Source: Gilvirhabdus luticola
GTDB taxonomy: Bacteria > Bacteroidota > Bacteroidia > Flavobacteriales > Flavobacteriaceae
Length of the DNA stretch: 64,000 nucleotides
Strand: one strand, 5' to 3'
NCBI RefSeq assembly: GCF_032583975.1
Contig: NZ_JAWHTF010000001.1
The position numbers and the translations under genes are program-made. This document shows positions 52,317 to 60,495 of the stretch, piece by piece. The notes beneath the pieces were generated by a model. It ran no database searches. It was given only the letters and a program-made list of their open reading frames with translations, and was not told the origin of the DNA. Positions within the stretch are counted from its first letter, which is position 1, and every line of letters starts with the position of its first letter.

Positions 52317-53302
52317 TACTTTTTAATATGATTTGAAAAATCTTTATGTTCTCTTTTATGCAGTTCTTCTTGAGAAAGTCCTTTAAAATAATTAAAAGTC
52401 TTTAACATTCCTTGTTCTCTGGTTACTTTTGCTTCCCAACCAAGTAACTTTTTAGCAAGAGTCGTGTCTGGTTGACGTTGCATTGGATCATCTATTGGTA
52501 AATCTTTAAAAACGATTTTCTGATCTGTACCCGTTAATTTTATAATTTCTTCAGCAAAGTCTTTTATCGCTATTTCATTGGGATTTCCAATATTAACTGG
52601 GTAAGCATAATCACTTAATAACAGTCTGTATATACCTTCTATCTGATCATCAACATAACAAAACGAACGTGTTTGTGAGCCATCCCCAAATACGGTTAAA
52701 TCCTCACCTCTTAATGCTTGACCCATAAATGCAGGAATAACTCTACCATCATTTAGTCTCATTCTGGGGCCATATGTATTAAATATTCGCACAATTCTAG
52801 TTTCCAAACCATGAAATCTATGATAAGCCATTGTAATTGACTCTTGAAAACGTTTTGCTTCATCATAAACACCTCTTGGCCCAATGGTATTAACGTTGCC
52901 ATAGTAATCTTCGGTTTGAGGATGAATAAGAGGATCTCCATATACCTCAGAGGTTGAGGCTATAAGAATTCTTGCTTTTTTTGCTTTAGCTAAACCTAAC
53001 AAATTATGGGTTCCTAGAGAGCCAACTTTTAGTGTTTGTATTGGAATTTTTAAATAGTCTATTGGGCTTGCTGGCGATGCGAAATGCAAAATATAATCTA
53101 AATTACCTTCAATTTTTACAAATTCTGTAACATCATGTTCAATAAACTCAAAATTTGAATTGTTATTTAAATGATTTAGATTTTTTTTATCGCCAGTAAT
53201 ATAGTTATCTATTCCAATGACATAGAATCCTTCTTTTAAAAAGCGATCACATAAATGAGATCCTAAAAAGCCCGCTGCACCTGTTATGAGAACTCTCTTC
53301 AT
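52316..53302 (-). CDS. UDP-glucuronate decarboxylase (UDP-xylose synthase)
   Basis: 328 residues, an extended SDR. NAD-binding GAAGFLGSHLCDR (8-20), ASTSEVYGDPLIHPQ, and catalytic Tyr146/Lys150 in GPRGVYDEAKR. The SEVYGDP and PRGVYDEAKR strings are hallmarks of UXS. It oxidises and decarboxylates UDP-glucuronate to UDP-xylose. The upstream neighbour is ugd, which makes the UDP-glucuronate, so the pair supplies UDP-xylose for the polysaccharide. Confidence 0.92.
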   Translation of the reverse strand: MKRVLITGAAGFLGSHLCDRFLKEGFYVIGIDNYITGDKKNLNHLNNNSNFEFIEHDVTEFVKIEGNLDYILHFASPASPIDYLKIPIQTLKVGSLGTHNLLGLAKAKKARILIASTSEVYGDPLIHPQTEDYYGNVNTIGPRGVYDEAKRFQESITMAYHRFHGLETRIVRIFNTYGPRMRLNDGRVIPAFMGQALRGEDLTVFGDGSQTRSFCYVDDQIEGIYRLLLSDYAYPVNIGNPNEIAIKDFAEEIIKLTGTDQKIVFKDLPIDDPMQRQPDTTLAKKLLGWEAKVTREQGMLKTFNYFKGLSQEELHKREHKDFSNHIKK

Positions 53303-53304
53303 AT

Positions 53305-54603
53305 TTATCTTCCTATTGAACTATAATAGAACCCTTCTTCTTTAATCTCCTCCAAATCGTAAAGGTTTCTGCCATCAAAAATTGCATTGTTTTTTAGCTT
53401 GTCTTTTATTTTGCCAAAATCTGGTGTTCTAAAGATACTCCATTCTGTACAAATAACTAATGCATCTGCGTTATTAAGAGCTTCATACATGTTAGAGGAA
53501 AATGAAATTTTATTTCCTATTTTCCTTTTTACATTTGTCATTGCTTCGGGGTCATAAGCAGTAACTTTTGCTCCTCGACAAAGAAGTTCTTCTATAATAT
53601 ACAATGCAGGTGCTTCTCTGATATCATCTGTTTCTGGTTTAAAAGCCAACCCCCAAATAGCTATCGTTTTATCTTTTAAATTCCCTTTAAAATAGGCATC
53701 TATACGAGGTATTAGAATCGTTTTTTGAAGACTATTGACTTTGATAACTGAATCGAGAATGTTAAAATGATACCCTACCTCTGTTCCAGATTTAAAAAGA
53801 GCTTTTACATCTTTTGGAAAACAGGAACCTCCATATCCGATACCTGGAAATAAAAAACGTTTCCCTATTCTTGAATCTGTTCCTATTCCAACCCTAACCT
53901 TATCGACATCTGCTCCAACTTTCTCGCAAAAATTCGCGATTTCGTTCATAAAGGTAATTTTAGTTGCCAGAAATGAATTTGCCGCATATTTGGTAAGTTC
54001 AGCAGACTTTTCGTCCATGATAAGGATTGGATTTCCTGAACGTACAAAGGGTTTATATAACTTTTTCATAAGCTCAGTCGCCCTTTCTGAACTAGATCCT
54101 ATTACTATTCGTTCTGGTTTTAAAAAATCATCTACAGCAAACCCTTCTCTTAAAAACTCAGGATTAGAAACGACATCAAATTCAACCTTGGTCTCTTTTG
54201 CAATGGTTTTGCGTACCCTATCTGCTGTTCCAACTGGTACAGTGCTTTTATCAACTATGACCTTATAATCTTTAATTAATTTTCCAATATCTGCTGCTGC
54301 GCCCAATACATAAGAAAGGTCTGCAGAACCATCTTCATCTTCTGGTGTTGGTAATGCAAGAAATATTATATCTCCGTGCATTAAACCTTCTTCTAAAGAG
54401 TTTGAAAATTTTAATCTGTTCGCTTTTATATTTCTTTCAAATAAAACATCTAAATGCGGCTCATAAATTGGAACTTCACCCTTTTGCATTTGCTTTACTT
54501 TGTCTTTATCTATATCTATGCAAAGCACCTCATTCCCTGTTTCTGCTAAACAAGTTCCTGTTACTAATCCTACATAGCCTGTTCCTATTACTGATATTTT
54601 CAT
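53305..54603 (-). CDS. ugd: UDP-glucose 6-dehydrogenase
   Basis: 432 residues. Oxidises UDP-glucose to UDP-glucuronate with two NAD+. N-terminal GTGYVGLVTG (7-16), catalytic Cys261 in GYGGSCFPKD, and the C-terminal UDP-binding domain with AIWGLAFKPETDDIREAPA. It lies 2 bases before the UXS gene. Confidence 0.95.
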   Translation of the reverse strand: MKISVIGTGYVGLVTGTCLAETGNEVLCIDIDKDKVKQMQKGEVPIYEPHLDVLFERNIKANRLKFSNSLEEGLMHGDIIFLALPTPEDEDGSADLSYVLGAAADIGKLIKDYKVIVDKSTVPVGTADRVRKTIAKETKVEFDVVSNPEFLREGFAVDDFLKPERIVIGSSSERATELMKKLYKPFVRSGNPILIMDEKSAELTKYAANSFLATKITFMNEIANFCEKVGADVDKVRVGIGTDSRIGKRFLFPGIGYGGSCFPKDVKALFKSGTEVGYHFNILDSVIKVNSLQKTILIPRIDAYFKGNLKDKTIAIWGLAFKPETDDIREAPALYIIEELLCRGAKVTAYDPEAMTNVKRKIGNKISFSSNMYEALNNADALVICTEWSIFRTPDFGKIKDKLKNNAIFDGRNLYDLEEIKEEGFYYSSIGR

Positions 54604-54754
54604 ACTGTTTGTTTAATATTATTGGGGTTAATGTCATTTTAAACTTAAAACCGTTTTTAAGACTCGTAAAAAATGAATTCCTATTCAAACGATTAAATCT
54701 TAAAATACTGTAAAAAACTTAATACAATTTGGTGATAAATATACTTATTAACAT

Positions 54755-55672
54755 TTAATGTAATTGCCATTTTTTAAGAGTCTTATCAAGACTTGATGAA
54801 TACACTTCTTGATTATCTATTTTCTTAATACACAAAATCGATCTTTTATGAAAACTAAATTCATTTTTTACTGAAAAAGAGTTTAAATCAACTATGAATA
54901 TTTTCCCTGTCCAAGTGCCACAAATTAATTTTTCATGGTTATAAAATACTAGTACGTTTATAAAGTTATCGTTGAAAGTTAGATTTGAGGAGGAAAAAGT
55001 ATTTAGATTAACTGATTGTAGTTTTCCGTTAATTGTTGAAATAATTAGCCTTTCTTTATCAATCAAAAAATCTGTTATTAATTCCTTAGAATTATACAGC
55101 CTTGTTTTCTTGTAATCTCTAAAGTTATATTTATATATTTCTCCCTTATCTGTTGAAAAATAAAGACTATTGTCTTTATAAATCATTTTTCTAGCTATTG
55201 CTTCAATATTAATCTCTATAGTTTTGTGAAATTTTGGTCTTTCTTGATAATTAACTACAATTATTTTTTTGTTTGTTAGGCTAAGAACAAATAATTTAAG
55301 TTCTGGAATTAATACAAAGTCTAATATTTTTCCTTTTTTATAAAAGTATGTGTTTTCAGGTCTATTGTTCTTGGTATTGAAAAATCTGACAGAAGAAATG
55401 TTTTTAACTAATTCATTTGAAGCTGTTACCAAAACACTATTATTATTAATGAGTTCCATTTCTAAACCATACCCACCTATAAAATATTTAAATTTTTTAT
55501 TTTTTTTTGAATCTAATATGTGAACATCCCGTTTTTCTATAAAATAAACAGAATCATTAACAGTAATAAAATCTCTGATAGCGAAATCGGTTTTAAGGAG
55601 GCTTTCAACATTTTGTGCAAAGGCACAAGTGCCGAAAATAAAAATAAGTATATTAATTCTTTTCATTTTCAA
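54755..55672 (-). CDS. Exported WD40-like beta-propeller protein
   Basis: 305 residues with a signal peptide (about 5-19, cleaved after FAQ) and then a run of ~40-residue units with the WD rhythm; the last one ends SSSLDKTLKKWQLH, a clear WD40 blade end, and GTWTGKIFIVDL is another. It has about seven blades, a compact single propeller. It probably binds protein or glycan in the periplasm or outside. Such a protein is unexpected in a polysaccharide cluster. Its start overlaps the O-antigen ligase gene by 20 bases. Confidence 0.75.
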   Translation of the reverse strand: MKMKRINILIFIFGTCAFAQNVESLLKTDFAIRDFITVNDSVYFIEKRDVHILDSKKNKKFKYFIGGYGLEMELINNNSVLVTASNELVKNISSVRFFNTKNNRPENTYFYKKGKILDFVLIPELKLFVLSLTNKKIIVVNYQERPKFHKTIEINIEAIARKMIYKDNSLYFSTDKGEIYKYNFRDYKKTRLYNSKELITDFLIDKERLIISTINGKLQSVNLNTFSSSNLTFNDNFINVLVFYNHEKLICGTWTGKIFIVDLNSFSVKNEFSFHKRSILCIKKIDNQEVYSSSLDKTLKKWQLH

Positions 55673-56846
55673 ATGCCACTAAATAATAATTATAAAAAAC
55701 TGAAAAATAAACAATCCCATGATGCCTATCTATAACATTTTCAATGTAGAACATGAATAAGATGATGAGAGAGAAACCAATAAATTCACTAATAGTATAT
55801 TTTTGTTTGGTCTTCATTATCAAAGCTATGATATATACCCCGTAAAGTAATAAAATCATAGTGCCTAACGCTCCAAATCTCATCAGAATAGAAAGATATT
55901 GGTTATGACTATTTAAATCTGAATCTAGAAAAAAATATTTGCCGTTTACATAATGGTTAAAATTCAATAAATCCTTTTCTGGAGCTTTCAAATTTCCAAT
56001 AATTGGAGACTCCTTAAATATATTAAAAGATTCTTCCCATAGCTGTAACCTAAAATCCAATGCTTTTTCATAACTAGTGTGTATTTTGTTATTAAAAGCA
56101 TTGATTAAAAACATAAATGCAAAAAGTGAGATAATGAATAATGAAAGTCTTTTGATGTTTAGTTTTTGAAAAATATAAAAAACGATGAGTCCAATAATAA
56201 TAATCATTGAAGCCTTACTTTCTAACTGAAATAAAACTGCAATAATAAGCACCGCAATTGTTAAAAATATCGCTTTATATGAATTGGTTAATCCTTTCTT
56301 AAAATTAAATAAATTGTTAAGTATTAGGTTAAGAATAAACAGTAAAAAAATTGCAAGGTAAGTGTGATGTATATCTAAATATTTTAAGAAGGCAACTCTA
56401 TTAAAAGGCGTTCCATTAAGCATCGAAATCAGAAAAACTAAAACAACAGCGGTAATTGTTCCTAGTAAAAAAGAATATAGTAATAATTTGTTATCACCCC
56501 TTTTTTTAAAAAGCAATGGGGCTAAAAACAAAAGCGCAAAATGTGAGTATTGCTTATTGAATAACTCAATTGTATTTTTAAAACTAGTTTGAAATATTGA
56601 ACTCAACAGTATATAAATAAAAAACAATAAGCCCAGCAAAGCAGAATACTTTAAAGCTTTGGTTTTTAATAATTTATTTTGAAAAAAAATCGCCTGAATA
56701 ATCTTTAAAGTGACAGCTGTTACTAAAGCAAAAGTGCTTAAATTAATGGAGTTTGGAAGTAAAAACAATGAAATTATAAAAGCTAAAAACGAAATGTCTT
56801 TTTGCTTAAGAATTATTTTTATATTAAAATATAATTCATTAAACAT
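55653..56846 (-). CDS. O-antigen ligase/polymerase family membrane protein (Wzy/WaaL-like)
   Basis: 397 residues with about 11 TM helices and the Wzy_C signature LNSHNQYLSILMRFGALGTM in a large periplasmic loop. It either polymerises repeat units or ligates the chain to its carrier. A second polymerase candidate is at 62246-63478, so one may be polymerase and the other ligase. Overlaps the WecG-type gene by 8 bases. Confidence 0.85.
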   Translation of the reverse strand: MFNELYFNIKIILKQKDISFLAFIISLFLLPNSINLSTFALVTAVTLKIIQAIFFQNKLLKTKALKYSALLGLLFFIYILLSSIFQTSFKNTIELFNKQYSHFALLFLAPLLFKKRGDNKLLLYSFLLGTITAVVLVFLISMLNGTPFNRVAFLKYLDIHHTYLAIFLLFILNLILNNLFNFKKGLTNSYKAIFLTIAVLIIAVLFQLESKASMIIIIGLIVFYIFQKLNIKRLSLFIISLFAFMFLINAFNNKIHTSYEKALDFRLQLWEESFNIFKESPIIGNLKAPEKDLLNFNHYVNGKYFFLDSDLNSHNQYLSILMRFGALGTMILLLYGVYIIALIMKTKQKYTISEFIGFSLIILFMFYIENVIDRHHGIVYFSVFYNYYLVAFENEKN

Positions 56847-57585
56847 CAGCTTTATTTTGTTTAGGGAATAATTTCAATCTATATAATTCTATTAAAAAGA
56901 GAGGTGTAGAATATAAATAACGTTTTGCCAGTCGCCAAGCCGTGAAACTTCTGTAAAACCATTCTAATTTTAAGGCTATTAGCCAAGCTGGAGCTCTCTT
57001 TTTTGTTCCAGCAAAAAAGTCAAAAACAGCTCCTATAGAGCATATAATCTTTGCGTCAATGAATTCTTTGTTTTTGGTAACCCATTTTTCTTGTTTAGGA
57101 GCGGTCATCCCTACAAATAGTATATCAGGATTAAAAGAATTGATTTCAGAAATCATTTTATTATTATCCTCTACCGAAAACTCATATTTAAATGGTGGAG
57201 AAAAAAAACTGAATTTTAGATTAGGATAAGAATCAGAGAGCCTTTCTTTTATTAAATTAAGAGTTTTTTGATTAGACCCTAAATAAAAGCATTTAAGTTT
57301 TTTTTTATTAGCATAGTCCAACAAAAAAAGGTGAAGGTCTGCTCCTGCAATTTTCCTTATTTTAATACCTTGAAGCTGCTTAACCATGAAAACAATACCT
57401 TCTCCATCGGGCAGCAAGACCTCACTTTTTACTAGTGCATTTTTAAATTCGGCATCTTTTTTGGCTACAATATATGAATGCGCATTAATTGTATTAATAA
57501 CAATTTTTTTGTTTTTTTCTAATATTGATTCAAGATTGCTATTAAATAATTTATACTCATTGAGTTTAATACACATGTTTTTCAA
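56839..57585 (-). CDS. WecG/TagA/CpsF-family glycosyltransferase (GT26)
   Basis: 248 residues. GT26 motifs: TINAHSYIVAKKD, LLPDGEGIVFM, DLHLFLLDYANKKKLKCFYLG, LFVGMTAPKQEKW and SIGAVFDFFAGTKKRAP. Family members transfer ManNAcA, ManNAc or glucose from a UDP-sugar to a lipid-linked acceptor, usually as the second sugar. wecB at 48710 could supply a UDP-ManNAc-type donor. Lies 45 bases after the sulfoquinovose synthase gene. Confidence 0.9.
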   Translation of the reverse strand: MKNMCIKLNEYKLFNSNLESILEKNKKIVINTINAHSYIVAKKDAEFKNALVKSEVLLPDGEGIVFMVKQLQGIKIRKIAGADLHLFLLDYANKKKLKCFYLGSNQKTLNLIKERLSDSYPNLKFSFFSPPFKYEFSVEDNNKMISEINSFNPDILFVGMTAPKQEKWVTKNKEFIDAKIICSIGAVFDFFAGTKKRAPAWLIALKLEWFYRSFTAWRLAKRYLYSTPLFLIELYRLKLFPKQNKADV

Positions 57586-57630
57586 TATTAAAATAGCATA
57601 TGATTTCTAGAATATGTTTAGTTTAATCTA

Positions 57631-58821
57631 TTATATCAATACTTTAGTTTTGGTGTCACTTGTCCATAAAGATTTACAAGGTATCATCTCTTTGTTACAT
57701 CTGTGGGTGTATTTTTGAGCAACCTCTTTAACCTCTTTTAACAAGCCTTTTTCAAGTGTAATTGGATTTAATCCTAATTCTAAAAAGTTTTTGTTTTCAA
57801 CTCTTAATTCGTTTTCAGCGTCTTCATTTCGAGGGTTTTTGACATTTTGAATTTCTACACCGGTCATTTCGGAAATTAAATTTGCTAAATCTCTTACCCT
57901 ATGTGTTTCAGTTGCCTGATTAAATATTTTTACTTTTTCATTTTCTTTAGGAGGATTTTTAATTGCTAATTCAATGCATTTTACAGAATCCTGAATATGT
58001 ATAAAAGCTCTTGTTTGTCCACCTGTACCATGAACTGTTAATGGATAGCCTATAGCAGCCTGCATTAAAAATCTATTTAATACGGTCCCATAATCACCAT
58101 CATAATCAAACCTATTAATAAGTCTTTCGTCTAATTTTGTTTCAGCGGTATGAGTTCCCCAAACTATACCTTGATGCAAATCCGTGATTTTTAATTTATC
58201 ATTTTTATTGTAATATAAAAACAGCAGCTGATCTTGTGTCTTTGTCATGTGATATATACTACCTGGGTTTACTGGATATAATATTTCACTAGAAACTTCT
58301 TTCCCGTCTTCTGTCTTCATGAATACTTCCAAATAACCTTCAGGGATTTTCATTCCAGCTGTTCCATAGCCATAAACTCCCATAGTCCCTAAATGTACTA
58401 AATGAATGTCTAAACCAGAATCGACTATTGCGCATAAAACATTATTTGTAGCATTCAGATTATTGTCTACCGTATATCTTTTGTGCTTACTACTTTTCAT
58501 TGAATAAGGAGCAGCTCTCTGTTCTGCAAAATGAATTATAGTTTCAGGAGTTTTTTTTAAAATTAAGTCTAAAAAAACGGTGTATTCTTTAGCAATATCA
58601 ATATTATAAAATTCTATTTTCTTTCCACTAATTTCTTCCCAGGCTTTAATTCTTTCTTGAATAGTTGCAATTGGAGTTAACGACATTACTCCTAATTCAT
58701 TATCAATATTTCTTCTTGAAAGATTATCTATAATAGTTACATCAAATCCTTTATTTGATAAATGAAGGGCAGATGGCCAACCACAAAACCCGTCACCACC
58801 TAATACAAATATTTTTCTCAT
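57631..58821 (-). CDS. UDP-sulfoquinovose synthase (SQD1/Agl3 family)
   Basis: 396 residues. An extended SDR that adds sulfite to an intermediate of UDP-glucose to form UDP-sulfoquinovose. NAD-binding GGDGFCGWP (8-16), the family-specific LSRRNIDNELGVMSLTP (34-50), catalytic Thr146 in GTMGVYGYG, and Tyr190/Lys194 in IYHMTKTQD. These features separate SQD1/Agl3 from ordinary UDP-sugar epimerases. In plants and bacteria the product is used for sulfolipid; in Sulfolobus for S-layer glycans. Here, within glycosyltransferases and beside CysH, a sulfonated polysaccharide is the more likely use. It has its own promoter. Confidence 0.93.
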   Translation of the reverse strand: MRKIFVLGGDGFCGWPSALHLSNKGFDVTIIDNLSRRNIDNELGVMSLTPIATIQERIKAWEEISGKKIEFYNIDIAKEYTVFLDLILKKTPETIIHFAEQRAAPYSMKSSKHKRYTVDNNLNATNNVLCAIVDSGLDIHLVHLGTMGVYGYGTAGMKIPEGYLEVFMKTEDGKEVSSEILYPVNPGSIYHMTKTQDQLLFLYYNKNDKLKITDLHQGIVWGTHTAETKLDERLINRFDYDGDYGTVLNRFLMQAAIGYPLTVHGTGGQTRAFIHIQDSVKCIELAIKNPPKENEKVKIFNQATETHRVRDLANLISEMTGVEIQNVKNPRNEDAENELRVENKNFLELGLNPITLEKGLLKEVKEVAQKYTHRCNKEMIPCKSLWTSDTKTKVLI

Positions 58822-58839
58822 ATAATTTTATTTATTCGG

Positions 58840-58871
58840 CAAAAGTATTTTATTTTATTTACTTATTCAAA
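58840..58871 (-). promoter_or_regulatory. Promoter for the sulfoquinovose synthase gene
   Basis: On the minus strand TTTG (58868-58871), a 20-base spacer and TACTTTTG (58840-58847), 18 bases before the ATG. A full match to the Bacteroidetes consensus, in the only sizeable gap (58 bases) between the sqd gene and the upstream SDR/CysH genes. Confidence 0.7.
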
Positions 58872-58879
58872 TTTCATTA

Positions 58880-59812
58880 TTAAAACGAAAATTTACTTAA
58901 TTCCCTTTTAAGGTAATAATCTATGTTTTTAGCTTGTTTTAAATTTAATAGAGAGTTTAAATTATAATTTGATTCAATTTCAATTGATTTCATACTATGA
59001 TCCCTATTCATATAAATTAAATCGATATTTGGATAAATCTGAGTAAGAATTTTGGCTAAATCATTTACTGAATATGAATGATCTAAAATATTATAAACAC
59101 CAGATTTAATTGCAGTATTTGTTATGACGCCAGAAATAGTTTCGCTTAATCTTTGAACATGAATAAATGACCTTTTTTGATTTCCATCTCCAAATATTTG
59201 GATTTTATTAGAAAAATGGGCTTCAAAAATAAACTTATTAAGAACTGTATTTGGTTTATAACCAATGGTACACCCATACAAGACTCCTGATCTCAATATA
59301 AATTTATTAATAGATTTAGGAAGGCGTAACAATATTTCTTTTTCTCCTAAAAATTTAGACTTCCCATAATTTGAGTATGGCATTGGATTGTCATTCTCAT
59401 TAAATTTACTTTTGTATATTCCGTAAACAGAAAAAGAACTCAAGTATATTATATTCTTTACAGACTTTACACTATTAATTGCGTCAACTAAAATACTTGT
59501 GCCCCAATGATTTATCTGATCAAATTCGTGAAATCCATTATCACTCATTGGCGTGACTGTTTTGGCTGCAAGATGTACTATGGTGTGTATTTCGTGCTTC
59601 TTAAATACTACCTTCAATAATTCATTGTCTAAAATGCTACCTTCTACAAAAGTTACTTTACTCAACAATCTTAAATGAGATAAAACCAAATCATAATTAT
59701 TGTTTGACAGGTTGTCATAAATAACAATTTTTTTTATCTCTTCATTTTTAAATAATATAGGAATTAGAGATGAGCCAACATATCCAAAACCACCAGTAAC
59801 TAAAACATTCAT
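58880..59812 (-). CDS. NAD-dependent epimerase/dehydratase family protein (extended SDR)
   Basis: 310 residues. NAD-binding GGFGYVGSS (7-15), active-site SSFSVYG (about 125-131) and Tyr149xxxLys153 in YSNYGKSKF. It is related to UDP-glucose 4-epimerase and dehydratases but the reaction cannot be read. Its start overlaps the cysH stop (ATGA), so it is co-translated with the sulfite-producing enzyme. It could epimerise or reduce the sulfonated sugar nucleotide, or make an unrelated sugar for the same polymer. Confidence 0.85.
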   Translation of the reverse strand: MNVLVTGGFGYVGSSLIPILFKNEEIKKIVIYDNLSNNNYDLVLSHLRLLSKVTFVEGSILDNELLKVVFKKHEIHTIVHLAAKTVTPMSDNGFHEFDQINHWGTSILVDAINSVKSVKNIIYLSSFSVYGIYKSKFNENDNPMPYSNYGKSKFLGEKEILLRLPKSINKFILRSGVLYGCTIGYKPNTVLNKFIFEAHFSNKIQIFGDGNQKRSFIHVQRLSETISGVITNTAIKSGVYNILDHSYSVNDLAKILTQIYPNIDLIYMNRDHSMKSIEIESNYNLNSLLNLKQAKNIDYYLKRELSKFSF

Positions 59813-60489
59813 TTTTTTTCTATTAAATTAGTATGCAGCCCACATTCCATTTTATTCTGACCAAACCATCTACTATCTCTACCGTCTTCAATATTAATGT
59901 TACTAACATTAACTGTACATGGTTGGCATCCAATACTAAAATACCCGAGAGATTCTAAAGGGTGTTCTGGTAAGTGATATTTTTGTCTATATTGATATAT
60001 CAATTTACTATTCCAATTTAACATAGGATGGTACCTTAATTTGCCATTAGGAGTTTTTTCTATTTTCTGCAAATTTTTTCTAAAGGAACTCTGATCTTTT
60101 CTAACTCCACTAATCCATACATCATATTCGTTAAGCAAATCATTAGTAGGTAAAACCTTGTTTAAATGGCAACAATAATTGGTGTTGCTTGTATAATAAA
60201 AAAACCCATTTTTATCTTTTTGATTTATTTTTGGAATTGGAGACTCAATGGTTTTAACCTCAAGGCCTAACATGCTAGAAACTTTATTCTTAAAAACATG
60301 TGTTTCTACAAAGTGAAATCCTGTATTGATAAAATATATATCGACTTTCAATTCTAAAGTTGCAATTATATGAAGAAGCGGTATGCTATGCGATTGAAAC
60401 GATGAGGTTAAAAATATTCTTTTTTTTTGATTTAAAAATTTGCGAATCTCTTGTTTAATTTCATTTACTTCTTTTGAGAAATCAAGCAT
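59809..60489 (-). CDS. cysH: APS/PAPS reductase (CysH family, 4Fe-4S type)
   Basis: 226 residues. Reduces adenylyl sulfate (or PAPS) to sulfite. The catalytic Cys216 is in ECGLH near the C-terminus. The four cluster cysteines are Cys106, Cys107, Cys188 and Cys191 (CC-x80-CxxC), the spacing of assimilatory APS reductases, so APS is the more likely substrate. SSFQSHSIPLLH and GVRKDQSSFRKNL are typical nucleotide-binding parts. No sulfite reductase, ATP sulfurylase or other cysteine-synthesis gene is nearby; it sits between a glycosyltransferase and the SDR/SQD1 genes. Confidence 0.92.
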   Translation of the reverse strand: MLDFSKEVNEIKQEIRKFLNQKKRIFLTSSFQSHSIPLLHIIATLELKVDIYFINTGFHFVETHVFKNKVSSMLGLEVKTIESPIPKINQKDKNGFFYYTSNTNYCCHLNKVLPTNDLLNEYDVWISGVRKDQSSFRKNLQKIEKTPNGKLRYHPMLNWNSKLIYQYRQKYHLPEHPLESLGYFSIGCQPCTVNVSNINIEDGRDSRWFGQNKMECGLHTNLIEKK

Positions 60490-60495
60490 AATTAT

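Noticed and set aside
54644..54661. Inverted repeat CTTAAAA/TTTTAAG before ugd
   Set aside because: Only A-T pairs, 7 bp, no U-tract; expected by chance at this base composition.
57631..58821. Reading the SQD1-like gene as a generic NAD-dependent epimerase
   Set aside because: The RRNIDNELGVMSLTP segment, GTMGVYGYG and YHMTKTQD match UDP-sulfoquinovose synthase specifically, not GalE-type enzymes.
59809..60489. Reading cysH as a DUF/PP-loop (DndC-like) phosphorothioation protein
   Set aside because: The CC-x80-CxxC cluster set and ECGLH catalytic motif are those of APS reductase, and no dnd genes are nearby.
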